This document shows, piece by piece, positions 10,838 to 21,969 of a stretch of 64,000 nucleotides of DNA; positions within the stretch are counted from its first letter, which is position 1; each line of letters begins with the position of its first letter. The notes beneath the pieces were generated by a model. The model did no database searches, was not told the DNA's origin, and saw only the letters and a program-made list of their open reading frames with translations. The position numbers were made by a program, and so were the translations under genes. The stretch comes from Metallyticus violacea (Eukaryota > Arthropoda > Insecta > Mantodea > Metallyticidae): positions 72,707,501 to 72,771,500 of the forward strand of contig CM060831.1 of assembly GCA_030762175.1 (NCBI GenBank), in the 5' to 3' direction.

Positions 10838-11694
10838 TAAGGGGCATTCAAAAAGTAATGCAACATAGTTCCTGTTTCACACTAAATTTACTTAAGTTTA
10901 CTATGACATAACATAAGTCAAATATAAATCCCCTTACCAAGCTCTTGAAAGATGGTGCACTTCATCTGCAGCATAATTTCTGGACATTTCTCTCACTGTT
11001 TCATCAAAACTCTTTAGATATCAACTTTTGACTGAAAGTGAACGCTTCGCAAAAGTTCTTTGAACCTGGAAAATAAAACAGAAGCACAAGGACTCACGTC
11101 TGGTGAATGTGATCGGAGTTGCATCGGCGCCTAATTTCAATTTTTAATAAACTAAGCCCTGTCAGCTGTATTACAGCAAGCTTTATCATACAACATCAGA
11201 CGGTCAACGGTCTGATGTTGTTTATGATGTGATTCTGGGCGTAAATTAATACCATGTATGGTTTATTCAAGTTACGATAAATTTAATAATAATTATTTTC
11301 AAAGGACCCTGCTATACACGGTCTCAGGTGTATAAGAGCGATAATGCAGCGCGACACTCTTTTTGAATGTCGTGAGGCCCGTCTCTTATTGTTACAGCGT
11401 TTTCATAAAAGCGCATTATAATGTGCCATATTTCTAAAGCGCTAATTTGCGCCTTTTTCTATTGCAGCTTGAATGTTTATGAAACATCTTTGTTCATACC
11501 TACCGAACATCTTTGGGCTGTATTACTTACAGCATTACAGAAACATATATTGTGTTTACAAATTATTGATACTTGGAGACTTTCAACATTGCAGACTTAA
11601 GAAATAATGCTACTCTATAACATAACACATAATTTTATTAACCACACTAGGAGCAGTGTTTTACATTGTTGCTATTACTTTTTGAATGTCCTAG
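10838..11694 (-). mobile_element. mariner-type DNA transposon, complete ends, degenerate interior
   Basis: Terminal inverted repeats share GACATTCAAAAAGTAAT-type sequence: GGGGCATTCAAAAAGTAATG on the left and its near-complement TTACTTTTTGAATGTC on the right. TA dinucleotides lie immediately outside (10836-10837 and 11695-11696), the expected mariner target duplication. At about 857 bases it is shorter than an autonomous mariner (roughly 1.3 kb). A transposase remnant lies on the minus strand near the left end. Confidence 0.8.
10925..11120 (-). pseudogene. mariner transposase C-terminal fragment, third Asp lost
   Basis: An uninterrupted minus-strand frame reads SHSPDVSPCASVLFSRFKEL and continues with LRSVHFQSKVDI. 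This matches the mariner C-terminal motif in which SPC is normally followed by the third catalytic Asp (SPCD). Here that position is Ala/Ser, so the active site is broken. Further C-terminal sequence towards 10900 is interrupted by stops. It lies inside the TIR-bounded element 10838-11694 and is its only recognisable coding part. Confidence 0.65.
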
Positions 11695-12311
11695 TACTTG
11701 TATTTATCAGCACTGATCATTAATTGGCATTTTGCTCTATAAATCCCACCTTTAACACGATGCATCATTAAAATCTCTTATAACAAACCTCAAGTATTAA
11801 GGACGATTATGAAGGAAAATATGAAAATATGATCATCCTTTAAACCCCATGTACTATTAACTATTTACTATTAATGCTCATTAAAACCAACTTAGAATTA
11901 TAATTCATAATATAATATAATTCATATTATCAATATAATTTATAAACTTGTTAATATATTTATTTGCCCTTTTTCTCATTGTATAAAGTAGTTACGCCTT
12001 TCGATCAGATAATGGGTTGAAAAAGCAGCCAGAACCAATAGAAATTAAGATTTAAAAATATAAAAATATGTGTTTTAGCAAGGATTCTACACTTTTCAAA
12101 CAAATTATCGGATATAGGCTATGCATCAAGTCTTCTAGAAATGACAAAAAATAATTGAACATTTTATTACAAAAATCACCGTTGTTCATTTTCATGAATA
12201 TTTAACACGATAAAAAAGTTATAGTAGCTCAGAAAGTACATTCACTCTTATTTTTGAGATCAACCCTTAAAGGATGTTAACATATTGCCATTCATTAAGG
12301 ATACATTTACA

Positions 12312-12351
12312 ACCTGTAGTGCCTCAGTAGTAAAAACGGGAGTTAAACACT
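12312..12351 (+). repeat. SINE family 2, 3' end fragment
   Basis: Forty bases match the 3' end of the SINE-2 copy at 41986-42023 (GCCTCAGTAG, then AAAACGG, then AGTTAAACACTA). This is a strongly 5'-truncated copy. Confidence 0.7.
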
Positions 12352-13080
12352 ATTCAAAAAAATTAAGGATACAAAAATGTATAGGAAACGTGTCATGTGC
12401 TCTTTTTTTTTTTTTTTTTGTAAAAAGCCGAAGGATATGTGTCCTTTTTGAAGAAAATAATACAATGTATTTAACAATGGCTGAAAAATAGCAATATATT
12501 ATATAACTGTATGATTGGTTGGAAGAAGGGCGTATAACCTTAATGATAGATAAAGAAGTTTTCAGATAAACATGAAATTACATTAAATTCTCAAATGAGT
12601 AATTAGGTAGTAGTTATGCACTGTATTATTAAGTAAATTATTACAAATAATATCACGAAAGGGTCTGAGATTACCGATAAATTCATGAACATAGTGAATT
12701 TATCTAGAAAGCTGATACCCTCGAGTGATATTTAATAAGATTATTTCACGAATAAAACAAGAATTTAAATATAATCACTCTAAACTTGCCTTACAAAATA
12801 GTAACAATTGTATGTTTGTACTTAACATTTTCAAGCAATCTTGCGACAGAATAATGCCGATTGTCAGTAATGCCAATAGAGAAGAGCAAAATACGGGCTT
12901 AGGACTATTTCACGTATAGAATAAAAGTTATATATATATTTGAAATTCCTAACAGAATATTAATGCTTGTATAAAATGTTATACTTATGAATATCTATTC
13001 TAATCAGGAACCATAATACTGAAATGAACAAAAGTCGATTATTATAATCACTGCCGTTCGATTTTCTAATACAAACTGAG

Positions 13081-13110
13081 AAAGAAAGAGAGAGAGAGGG
13101 GGGGGGAAGA
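13081..13110. repeat. GA/G simple repeat
   Basis: An A/G-only tract: GA dinucleotides followed by a run of nine or more G. Confidence 0.85.
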
Positions 13111-14654
13111 TAATACATAGTGTATGTATTTTTCTTTGATTCTGTCATTTGGAATTCCTAATGATAATATCAATTTGTACATTTATGCATCACCAAACGT
13201 TTTGAAGAGCCCTCCATTTTGCATTATGATTGTCGATTGTTCAAGCTTTTGTTGTTAACAAAAGAGTGCACTGTCTCTAGCAAAAGTGGTCAGTGGTGCT
13301 TATATAGTGGAGGTATAGAGTTGACTACACTGACAACAAGATAAATGCAGGTTGCGTGATAAAACGGATTAGACACTTTTTTTTTGGACAATTTCACCCC
13401 GTAATCCGGTTGTGATCAATCAACATTCAATTTTTTTTTTCGTTTCATTGGACGATTTTTAAGACCACGTCACATGAGTGAAACAGTCAAACGAAACGTT
13501 TCTATAGTAAACAAAGTACATATGGCTGTTTTCAATTTCTCCAGAAAAAGGAATAGCGTCTTATGTTCCTTCTGCCAGTATATCGTTTCTCCATTGTTGT
13601 TATCTCACTTTTAAATATAGGCATCGTTAGTATTCTCTCCTTCAAGAGAGTCAAAAAGTTTTGTCCTTTTTATGTCATTACAGAGTCTTAAGCATTTTTA
13701 TTTGGCAGATTGTAGAAATCAATAAATATTTAATCACATTGTTGGTCAAGTATTCTGTTATTACACTTATGTCGAATACATATAGACAATAAATATTATT
13801 TTATTTTATACAATGATATAAATCCCTTAAAACAATAGGAACTGAAATCTCTCATATATTTATATTCAATGTTTTCAACAATATTGAAATACATAACCAA
13901 TTAGCTACAGTAATCACCAAAGTTTTATGCCCCACTAATTTCCCAGCATGGTTAGCTTCTTTTCCTCTCACTTTCGCATCTCTAATACATCGTCTTTCTT
14001 CTCTAACTGCTATTAAACATTTTGTGAGCTGCTTTATATTTCATAATTTTTTTTAGATATAACCCTAAAAATGACTGTTTACCATGAAACAAAAGTCTGA
14101 TATTTATAATAAAAGGCAACCTGCGGGTCACAAGAATCTTCCTTGCAGAAAATGAATGTAAGGATTACTTTTGTAGAATGTGTAAGTGTTTGAGATTCAA
14201 TAATGTGTAATATGGGCACATTTTGATAAAATTTATACCAACAGCATATAGTTCTCCATTAGCTCTACAGATTGTATCAACATCACTATTTTGAACAGGG
14301 GTTGTTTTTGTAATACGCCAAATAAAATTAATATTTCTTTCGCTGAACTGTTCACTTTAATATGTTTGATATCTTGAAGCAAAGTAAATTTTAGTATATT
14401 TTTCATAAACTACATTTTTTAAATTTATTATAGAAATTTAAATAAATATATAAATAATATTTTATCCATCCCTGTTTTATTTTGAACTTTTGAGGCTTCT
14501 TGCTAAGTTGTATTACAGTATAGGTGCTTTAATGTCTGAAAAAGGAGTAATTAGTTGTACAAAATTATATTTTCTCTTCGTACTTAATAGGTTAAGAATT
14601 AATGATTCACATTTAAAGAAAATATAATATAAAACTCCAAGTACAAAATCTTAA

Positions 14655-14860
14655 GGGAGCTAACCGAGTAGTGTGGCTCAGGCGGCCACTCCTAGGACTC
14701 ATATTTTGGAAGTCCCGGTTAAAAATTTATTGGGTCGGCCATCCTGACTGGGGTTTTCGTAGTTTTCCTCGGTCGCTTAGGCGAATGATGGCATGGATCT
14801 TGCCTTTCAATTCCATTTCATTCATTTCTTTCCATTGTTTTGTTACAGGATCAAAAGTGC
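14655..14860 (+). repeat. tRNA-derived SINE, family 3
   Basis: An A box TGGCTCAGGCGG (14674-14685) is followed 40 bases later by a degenerate B box around GGTTAAAAATT (14717-14727). The body contains GGGGTTTTCGTAGTTTTCC and a CATTTCATTCATTTC segment. The head looks like a tRNA whose B box has lost its invariant C. No second full copy is in the window, so the 3' limit is uncertain. A 138-codon frame runs across it and is not a gene. Confidence 0.55.
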
Positions 14861-15160
14861 CAAGGCGAGCGATGGTGCTATGTGGTTATGTGCTGTGCAA
14901 CGGTTGCTTGCACTTTAGAAAGGTTTCTAGCCCGGCGTCTGCTGTGAAAGCGATCATTCTATGGGATACGAAATCTTGGAGGGACTTTTATATCTGGAAA
15001 CAGTGTTACAAATTCAGTTTTTATTTGTGTCTCATCGCCCCTGGATCATCTTTATCCTGGAGGTGTCCGCATTGGAGACGTAGGTAGTTATGGTAGCCTT
15101 TGAGCTCGACTGAAACACCCAATCCACAAGGGAGCTGCTATTCCCTTGTGGAATGGTAGT
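14861..15160. other. GC-richer segment ending in a perfect hairpin
   Basis: An unrecognised segment of roughly balanced composition after SINE 3. It ends with an 11-base perfect inverted repeat, TCCACAAGGGA at 15123-15133 and its complement at 15142-15152, with an 8-base loop. It could be the body of a composite SINE or an unrelated insertion. Confidence 0.4.
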
Positions 15161-17795
15161 GAGCATTTCGGTAATGAAGTCATTTATACTATATTCACAG
15201 AAAAAAAAAGAGTTTGAACGGAAAAATTAACAATAATGGAGAAAAACTACAATTTGCTTTGTATCACCCTCACTTCAATACAATATAAGCACGCATTGGC
15301 TCTATTAAATTCAATTTAAAACCACATCTGTACACGAAATACGTTATATTGATTATAATAGTTGTAAAACAAAGGTTTTCCCCTGATTAAGTGGAAATAG
15401 AGGGAACATAACAGATTATAGTACCACATTTTAGAAGAGAGTTAATTTCTTACAGAAAAGTTTCGAAAGTGACTAATCAAATTTCAGTGTTTATGAATAT
15501 CTAGAATATTCTTATGTATTCACCGGTGCGCTTCTTTCTTACTATGAAATTTAAATTAACACTAGCCCCGGATAACTGAACTTTAGAGGAACAAACAGAT
15601 TTACAGTTGTTAGCAGTGAAGCATTGTGGCGATTTTAATTCCGGCTGTAAGCGAAGAGATATTAGGGAACATTTCCTTTCATATAGTAGGCTAAATGTGA
15701 GAGAGACAGCAATCTCGTTGTGATAATTACTACACGTTTCAGGATGAATTTAAAACGTGCTCATTGTTGTTTTAATGATCCATCAATTAATACAAAAATA
15801 ATAAAAATACTTTCTTCCGTGGAATATTCTTTTTTTTTTTTAATCCACCTTAGAGAAGTACTAATATTTTTGCCAGCTCGTAAACTATAACACTAGTTTA
15901 AACATAATTACAAACGTTATTTAGTAATTAAACAGTAACAAATAAAAATACCAGACCGAACAGAAATATACACTTTAAACATAGCTTAATTTTGACAAAA
16001 AAGTTTAATTATCTGTAATCGTTTGACAAAGGTACAAACTTAGCATTTGCGTCAATTATAAAAGTGTAGTGGTGTATTACAGACATGTTTGAGTTGATTA
16101 TGAAATAACTGAGATGCTAAAAAGATGTCATTGAGTTTAGAATTTCGATCAGTGCTTGAAGATTAGATTTGTTAAGTATGTCAGAGAATAAGTATTCTAA
16201 AAGTCTATCACGCTCGATAATTTAAGTGCAAGACTGTTTTAAGTCAATATTTTAATTTAAAATATGAGAATAAATGTCTGAGTAATTGACTGCAATGGAA
16301 ATTGTTTTGAAGATATAACAAAGTAATTCAATAATAAAAGTTTTAACTATTTAAATATAGCTCCGTAAAAGTAATCCTAATGATTGATTAAGAAAGATAA
16401 TGAAAGAGACAATATAAAGTGCCAAAATTAAAAAAAAATCCTTTAGAAATATTCTAAAAATTATGTCATTCCAAGTCCGAGCTTGGTGGTTGCAACAGAG
16501 AAAAAATTTAGTAACAATTTTTCGAAGAAACTATTAAACTAAAAAACTTAAGCTATTATTGTATAGTACAGGGAACTGGTTCTTAAGTGGGATTGGCAAA
16601 CAAAACTCCCCATTTGGAGACCAGTTCAATAAGATGATGCTTCTAAATATTGACACAAGTTCAGCCATACCTACCTGATGGAATATTCAAATTTAAAGAA
16701 TAGTATTCTTTAAGATCCGCAACTTCCCCTTCTAAAGGGAACAGAAGTAAACGCCAAAAAACGACTAAATGAAAAGAAGCTATAAACAGGAATTTAGCGT
16801 TTTATTGTTCTTTATGTCTTGCGCTTTTAAGTTAAACCATAAAAATAAAGCAGAGAAAAGGAAAAATCTATTCGGTTTAATGTTGTAACTGAAAGACAAC
16901 AGATAGAGAGTAATAAAATAATATTTAGTAGATTGTTTGCAATCGCAATAAACAAAGGAGAGTGCGAAAATATCTGCGCTCAAATGTTTAACCTTTAGTT
17001 AAGATGGAATAATCCATGACGTAAAATTGAAACAAAAACTCTAAGTGTGCTAAGACTAGAAGAAAAGATAGGTAAAATATGAGCTCTTTTAGAGGGAAAC
17101 AAGATCCTCTTGTGCCGGTTTGAAACTGATTTATCTGAACAGCGTCTTTCTCGACATGAATCTACCGGAAGAGCTTTCACCTGGATGGGATGGCATCTTC
17201 ATTCTCAGCGAAGTTTTGTAACAGAAGTACATCGTTTGCACATCTCCTAACTCAAGTTCCTCTTTTGAGCAGGGCAAAGAAAAGGGGGGAAGGGAAGGAT
17301 TGAAACTTTGCAAGTTCAGTCAGAAGGCAGTCTAGAAGATGAAATAACTCTTCACAAAGCAGTTTTCTTATTGCAGTCAAAACTCCAAAACTCGTCCCAC
17401 CTAAATGTTTTACGAGGCTCTTTGGTTTGAACGATGGAGTTCAGGGACAGTTACTTGAAAATATGCCACTTTTCGAGTTCTTCACATCAAAAGCTTGTCA
17501 GGAAATTCATCTAAAACCATACAAATATTCATAACTTTTCTTTAGTGCTATTATTTCCCTTTTAAAAATAACTTGCTACGCCATTTTCCAACTGGTTCAT
17601 TTGAAGGAATGTGACTGTGAAATTCAATGCGTGATTAAGGAATATGCTTTCAAGTTTTAAAAATCTTATGCCTACCAGCAATTTTCTTTGAGAGGACAAG
17701 TGGAATGAAAAGAAATGAAATGGTCTAAATGAACTAGGAAGCCCGGTATCTATGGTAAATGTCTTCCGAAAAAAACTCAATGGCAGCCTGCGATG
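15160..17795. other. AT-rich stretch, nothing recognised
   Basis: No repeat family or coding motif is recognised. Short minus-strand frames between 16780 and 17780 look like chance. Confidence 0.5.
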
Positions 17796-17802
17796 TCACA
17801 TA

Positions 17803-18654
17803 CCGGGGGTGTCAAAAATGTATACACACTTTCACAGTAGATATCTATATAATATATTTCAAAGCTGAACCGAAAAACAACAGTAATGTGTAGTATGATG
17901 TTCTGTAAACAGATGTGACTCACATACATTATGATAGCGTTGCTACGTGACAGGTAAATCAACAATGAACAAATGAAGTCAAAATTATCGTATGATGTTC
18001 TGTAAACAGACGTGACTCACATTACGTTATGCTAGCGTTGCTTCAACAAAATGGAGCCAAGATAATCTTTTGAACAGCGGAAGGCAAGCTTGAAGTGGTA
18101 TTGAAAAACCGAGAATGTTGTTGAAGTTCAAAAGCAATGGAGACGTGTGTACAGAATAGAACCGCCAACGCGAGCAAATGCACGCATTCGAGACAAATTT
18201 GAGACTCGTGGTACCGTATGCGATGTTCACAAGGGCAGACCTGGGAGGCCTCGCACAGCACTGGATCCAAGGCACTATCCTAGGAACTGGATAGGACGAG
18301 GAGGCCCAATTGAGTTTCCACTGCGTTCTCCGGATCTAACTACGTTGGAACTCTTACGGATGTTGTATACGTAGAAAACCAGCTACACTGGCTGCACTTC
18401 GGGAAGAAATTGAAAGTTCATATGCTGCAATCGTCGAGGACATTTTCGCAAACGTTGCTCAATCAATTGTTCAACGTACTCAGAAGTGTATTGACCCGAT
18501 GGTGGGCATTTTGAGCAACTGTTGTTAACTGTTATAACTGTAAAAGACTAAGATGATTAGTGCTCATCATTTTCTGTTTGTGTGAATTCAGTTTTGCTAT
18601 GTTAACACTGTGTTTTCTTTGCTTGAAGTATGTGTACATTTTTGGCACGCTCTG
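17803..18654 (+). mobile_element. internally deleted DUF4817-type transposon with intact ends
   Basis: Inverted ends of about 30 bases are present. The left end reads CCGGGGGTGTCAAAAATGTA from 17803. The right end, read on the minus strand, reads CAGAGCGTGCCAAAAATGTA to 18654. TA lies outside both ends (17801-17802 and 18655-18656). The total is 852 bases, well below an autonomous element of this group. The left subterminal region carries a direct duplication of about 50 bases (17894-17945 and 17988-18042, each with GATGTTCTGTAAACAGA and GTGACTCACAT). The transposase it holds has lost its centre. Confidence 0.88.
18051..18528 (+). pseudogene. transposase with N-terminal HTH fused directly to the C-terminal catalytic end
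   Basis: Translation from ATG at 18051 gives SFEQRKASLKWY, then ENVVEVQKQWRR, then PPTRANARIRDKFETRGTV and KGRPGRPRTALDP. This is the DUF4817-type DNA-binding region, with stops at codons 5 and 17. It continues in frame straight into RNWIGRGGPIEFPLRSPDLT, the motif around the third catalytic acid. After a one-base frame change near 18375 it reads ALREEIESSYAAIVEDIFAN and ends at 18528. About 150-200 residues holding the first two catalytic acids are missing, and the third motif reads TTLEL where the family has LTPLD. The deletion join lies at about 18264-18275. Confidence 0.82.
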
Positions 18655-18655
18655 T

Positions 18656-18676
18656 ATACATACATACATACACAGT
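18656..18676. repeat. TACA simple repeat
   Basis: Short run of TACA units directly outside the right end of the 17803-18654 transposon. Confidence 0.6.
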
Positions 18677-18784
18677 GTGACTCAACTCATTCTATGGATT
18701 GGTAAGTAGTACTCTTTATTTTACAGATAATACGACTTTCAGAATGGGCTTCCTACACATTCCACACGCAGACCTACCCTCTCA

Positions 18785-19285
18785 AAAGCCTGTCGATTAA
18801 ACTACGAAGCGTAGCTTTTCCAGTAGATCTCAATAGTTAGTACGGCGGCTTAACACGTTGAATATTAGGGTTTTGAATCCTTATACCACCATACATATGT
18901 TTTATTTTTCTCTATACATTTTCGAGAATATCGAGAATAATTCTTCTTTTTGTCTAAATTCAAGTATATACATACATGGAACATTCTAAATACCTATACA
19001 CGTTTTTAAATGGGTGTTCTCAAGTGTTCGTGGCCAATGCACTATTAAAACTTTTTGGTTATAATAAAAACAGTTGGTTTTATCTACTAAGTTATTTGTG
19101 CTTGTAGGTCAATTGAATTGAGCAACATATAATTATTGTCTGTGCATTAAGTTTCAAATACTTGCCCATAATTCGATAACTAATTAGTGGCTTCCGTGTA
19201 ATTATCCCCATACTGATATTTGAAACCTGCTACTTCATAGTGTAAATCCAGCGCGGCCACTATGGCTAGTAAAATACACCAAAGC
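18785..19285. repeat. double-ended repeat with convergent tRNA-like modules, copy A
   Basis: The left end, plus strand, carries a tRNA-like module with TAGTTAGTAC (A-box-like) and GGGTTTTGAATCC (B box, 18868-18880). The right end, minus strand, carries a second module with an A box TAGCCATAGTGG (complement of 19255-19266) and a B-like GGTTTCAAAT at about 19220-19230. The whole segment aligns in order with 27485-27925: both modules, the upstream ATTAAACTAC, the interior TTGTGCTTGTAG/TTGTACTTGTAG block and the AACTAATTAGTGGCTTCC block. It is a mobile or dispersed repeat of unrecognised class. Confidence 0.65.
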
Positions 19286-19289
19286 AGTT

Positions 19290-20365
19290 CATTACATCAA
19301 GCTAAAATTGATAAGTGGGTCAGTGTTTAGGGCATAGTCCACATACGTTGGGAATGCATAACTTTCAATTTAGTTCATTAAATGTAAAATACATCGAAAA
19401 ATAAAAAAAAAAAAAAATCTCACCAACAGGGAATGTTGTTACACCCTGTAGAGTATAGTTCACGCCATGTGTTATAGTGTACTCCATTTATACTAAGTGG
19501 TAATGATGCAATGTAAAATGTTAAACACTTTTAAAAGGAATTTTGTCTCAGTTCAAAAGAAGAAATATGTCAACATGTGAATGTTATACGTCGTAAATAT
19601 CTCAACACCTAACATTAAGTATTAATTGTGAATTGAATGAATTAACTTATATTTACTAACAATTCATTATGTTTATAGTTCATATGCTTTAGCCAACCAG
19701 TGTGATTTACATTATCACCATTGTGTCATCCTGTGACATGTTACCGCGGCATTTATAAATGAAACACAGAACTCAATGGTTTCCTGAAACACGTTTAAAG
19801 TTTACAAGCTTTTGGGTACTGCAGCGCTCGGAAGCTCATTTAATATCTCATGCGCAGTTTGATGTATGCGTTGCATAGGACAAACTCATTTATTTATCCA
19901 TGATAAGTTTAAACGTCTAGAGAGGCATAATTACTTGTCAGAATTTCTGTCAACTAGTTCTATAGCCCATTGTGTTTTGTTAGCTGTGTGCAGTAGCGAA
20001 AATGAACTAAATAGAGTGCAGACATTTACCACGAACTGTTGACAAATATCTCTTTAAATAATAGGGGAAAAAACTTAAGAATAAAAATAATGGAAGTTAA
20101 AGGAATAGTGCTTACTAGAAAATATTACAATGTCGTTTCACTAATGTGATGTAATCATATTTTTATAAATGAAATGTAACAAAATTAAGAATTTCAACCA
20201 TTAACAGCCGCATATCACTATAAATTTATCATACACTTTACCGTTGTCATTTTACCGGATGTACGTGCATTTGTTTTCTTATTGTTGCCATCTAAGTTTT
20301 CCCACAAATTCGTGAACAAGAATTGTTAATCGCAACAATTAACAATCATACCTCTAAATGGTAAA
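19290..20365. other. AT-rich stretch, nothing recognised
   Basis: No coding motif or repeat family is recognised. An A tract lies near 19400. Confidence 0.5.
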
Positions 20366-20369
20366 AAGG

Positions 20370-20370
20370 A

Positions 20371-20416
<46 letters not shown>
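20370..20416. repeat. (TTA)n microsatellite
   Basis: About 15 uninterrupted TTA/ATT units. Confidence 0.97.
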
Positions 20417-20991
20417 TCAGCTGATAGACTCTTGTATCACAGGACTCAAGTTGTAATTCAAATACAAGAACTTATCAAATTCACGGGATACACCAATGCA
20501 TTTACAGATTACTGAATACCATGATTCTAAATAAAGTGCGAAATTCTGCTCCCATATCTTTAATTGCGAATTCCCATACTTTCATTGTATCTATGAAAAT
20601 TGAGTTTGTTCATTCAGTTTTGATAATTGCGTGTTTATAATTATAAATTTAATCAATGAATATCCAATGAAATAGTTTAAAATCTGTAATTATTAAATAG
20701 AAGTAATACTGCTCTTATCATTCCTTGGAATAAATAATTTAAGATTATGAAAAATGCTTCTTTAATAAAAAAAAAACGCAATACATGTAACTAGAATGAT
20801 TAAACCTGTATTTTGCTTTTATTAGTTGACGTTACTAAATAAATCTTATTGTAGCAACCGACCTTCATGTATTTTAGGCTCACAATTTCTTTATTAGTAT
20901 CAGTTTAATTATTGATATATTTTAAATGAATTTTAAGAATGTATTATTTTTATTCCAATTGCTCTATTTTATTCTATTCCTTAGGTTTCTG

Positions 20992-20992
<1 letters not shown>

Positions 20993-21033
<41 letters not shown>

Positions 21034-21060
21034 TATTATTATTATTATTATTATTATTAA
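20993..21060. repeat. palindromic (AAT)n(ATT)n microsatellite
   Basis: About 13 ATA/AAT units switch at about 21031 to about 9 ATT units. The 68-base tract is thus nearly self-complementary and can fold into a hairpin with about 28 base pairs. Confidence 0.95.
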
Positions 21061-21544
21061 AACTATTACTACTATCTTCAAAATACAATTACTATTCCAT
21101 ACAAATTTTTATTCCACGATTCCCTAAAATGTATGCTTTCTCAGAATGTAATATACTAATTTGTTTAAAAATTTCCGCATATGTTTAACAAACACTTGTA
21201 TTTAATTCAATAATGTATTTTTGATAATTTTTATATATTTTACATATGTAATATGACACAAATTACACATACAAATAATACCTTTCTAATAAAATCATAG
21301 ATAAAAATTATATTATATGTTATTGTCAAAGCGTCCATAAATTGCCTGCAAGTTATTAGATATATTCTGAGAAAACTTCCGTTGCATTATTTTAACATTC
21401 AAAAGGTATAGCATTCCGGAGTAAATGTCTCATAATTTATGTTAATATTTTGTTGAGTTGGTCTCGGTAATTAGCTTGAGGATAAAACAATAAAACAAAT
21501 TAGCCTACAATAATACACAAACCAATTTAAGGGACTCCTCACTT

Positions 21545-21965
21545 ATCCAATTATCAAATGAGGTGTTGAAATTGTCCTTCATATCCCCACGTTTTGACAT
21601 CTCTTTAGGAAATAACTCATCACTGGCTGTAGTTCATTTTGATAAATTCGGACAGTTTCCTGACAATATTATCTTTGAGTTTTTGTATTGTTCTTGTACA
21701 CAACAGGTTTTAATTCATCTCAGGGATAATCGCAGACTGCCAAACCAGGAGACCGAGGGGCCCACAAATTCCTACTATTAACTCGGCCTTGTGGAAACAC
21801 ATTGTGAATTGCACTCATGAAATTATTCGCAGTGTGAGCAGTGGCAGAGTCCTGTTAAAAAAATGCATGATCACGCTCTCTATCGGTTAATTCTCTGAAA
21901 AAAGGGTAGTAGGTATTCACATAAGTAACAGAATCAGTTGTATGCTAAAAAAATTGGTACTATTA
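21545..21965 (-). pseudogene. Tc1/mariner-superfamily transposase, catalytic C-terminal region, pseudogene
   Basis: The minus strand encodes, in order: VTYVNTYYPFFRELTDRER (about 21940-21880); QDSATAHTANNFMSAIHNV, the strand with the second catalytic Asp (family form QDGATAHTA); WAPRSPGLAVCDYP, the third-Asp motif; and, after frameshifts, GYEGQFQHLI, the usual GGGHFQHLL terminus near 21550. It differs from the DUF4817-type copies at 7.2 and 17.8 kb, having VCDY where those have LDFF. There is a stop just before the QD motif and frameshifts after VCDY. No ends were found. Confidence 0.78.
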
Positions 21966-21969
21966 TTCT

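Larger units (their letters stand above)
11700..14650. other. long AT-rich stretch, almost featureless
   Basis: Contains only a SINE-2 tail (12312-12351), a T tract (12402-12419) and a purine tract (13081-13110). Small reading frames at 12285, 12725 and 12960 have no recognisable motif. Confidence 0.5.

Noticed and set aside
14671..15087. 138-codon plus-strand frame
   Set aside because: It begins inside the A box of SINE family 3 and crosses the SINE boundary; no protein motif.
20939..21127. 62-codon frame rich in Ile
   Set aside because: Translation of the AAT/ATT microsatellite.
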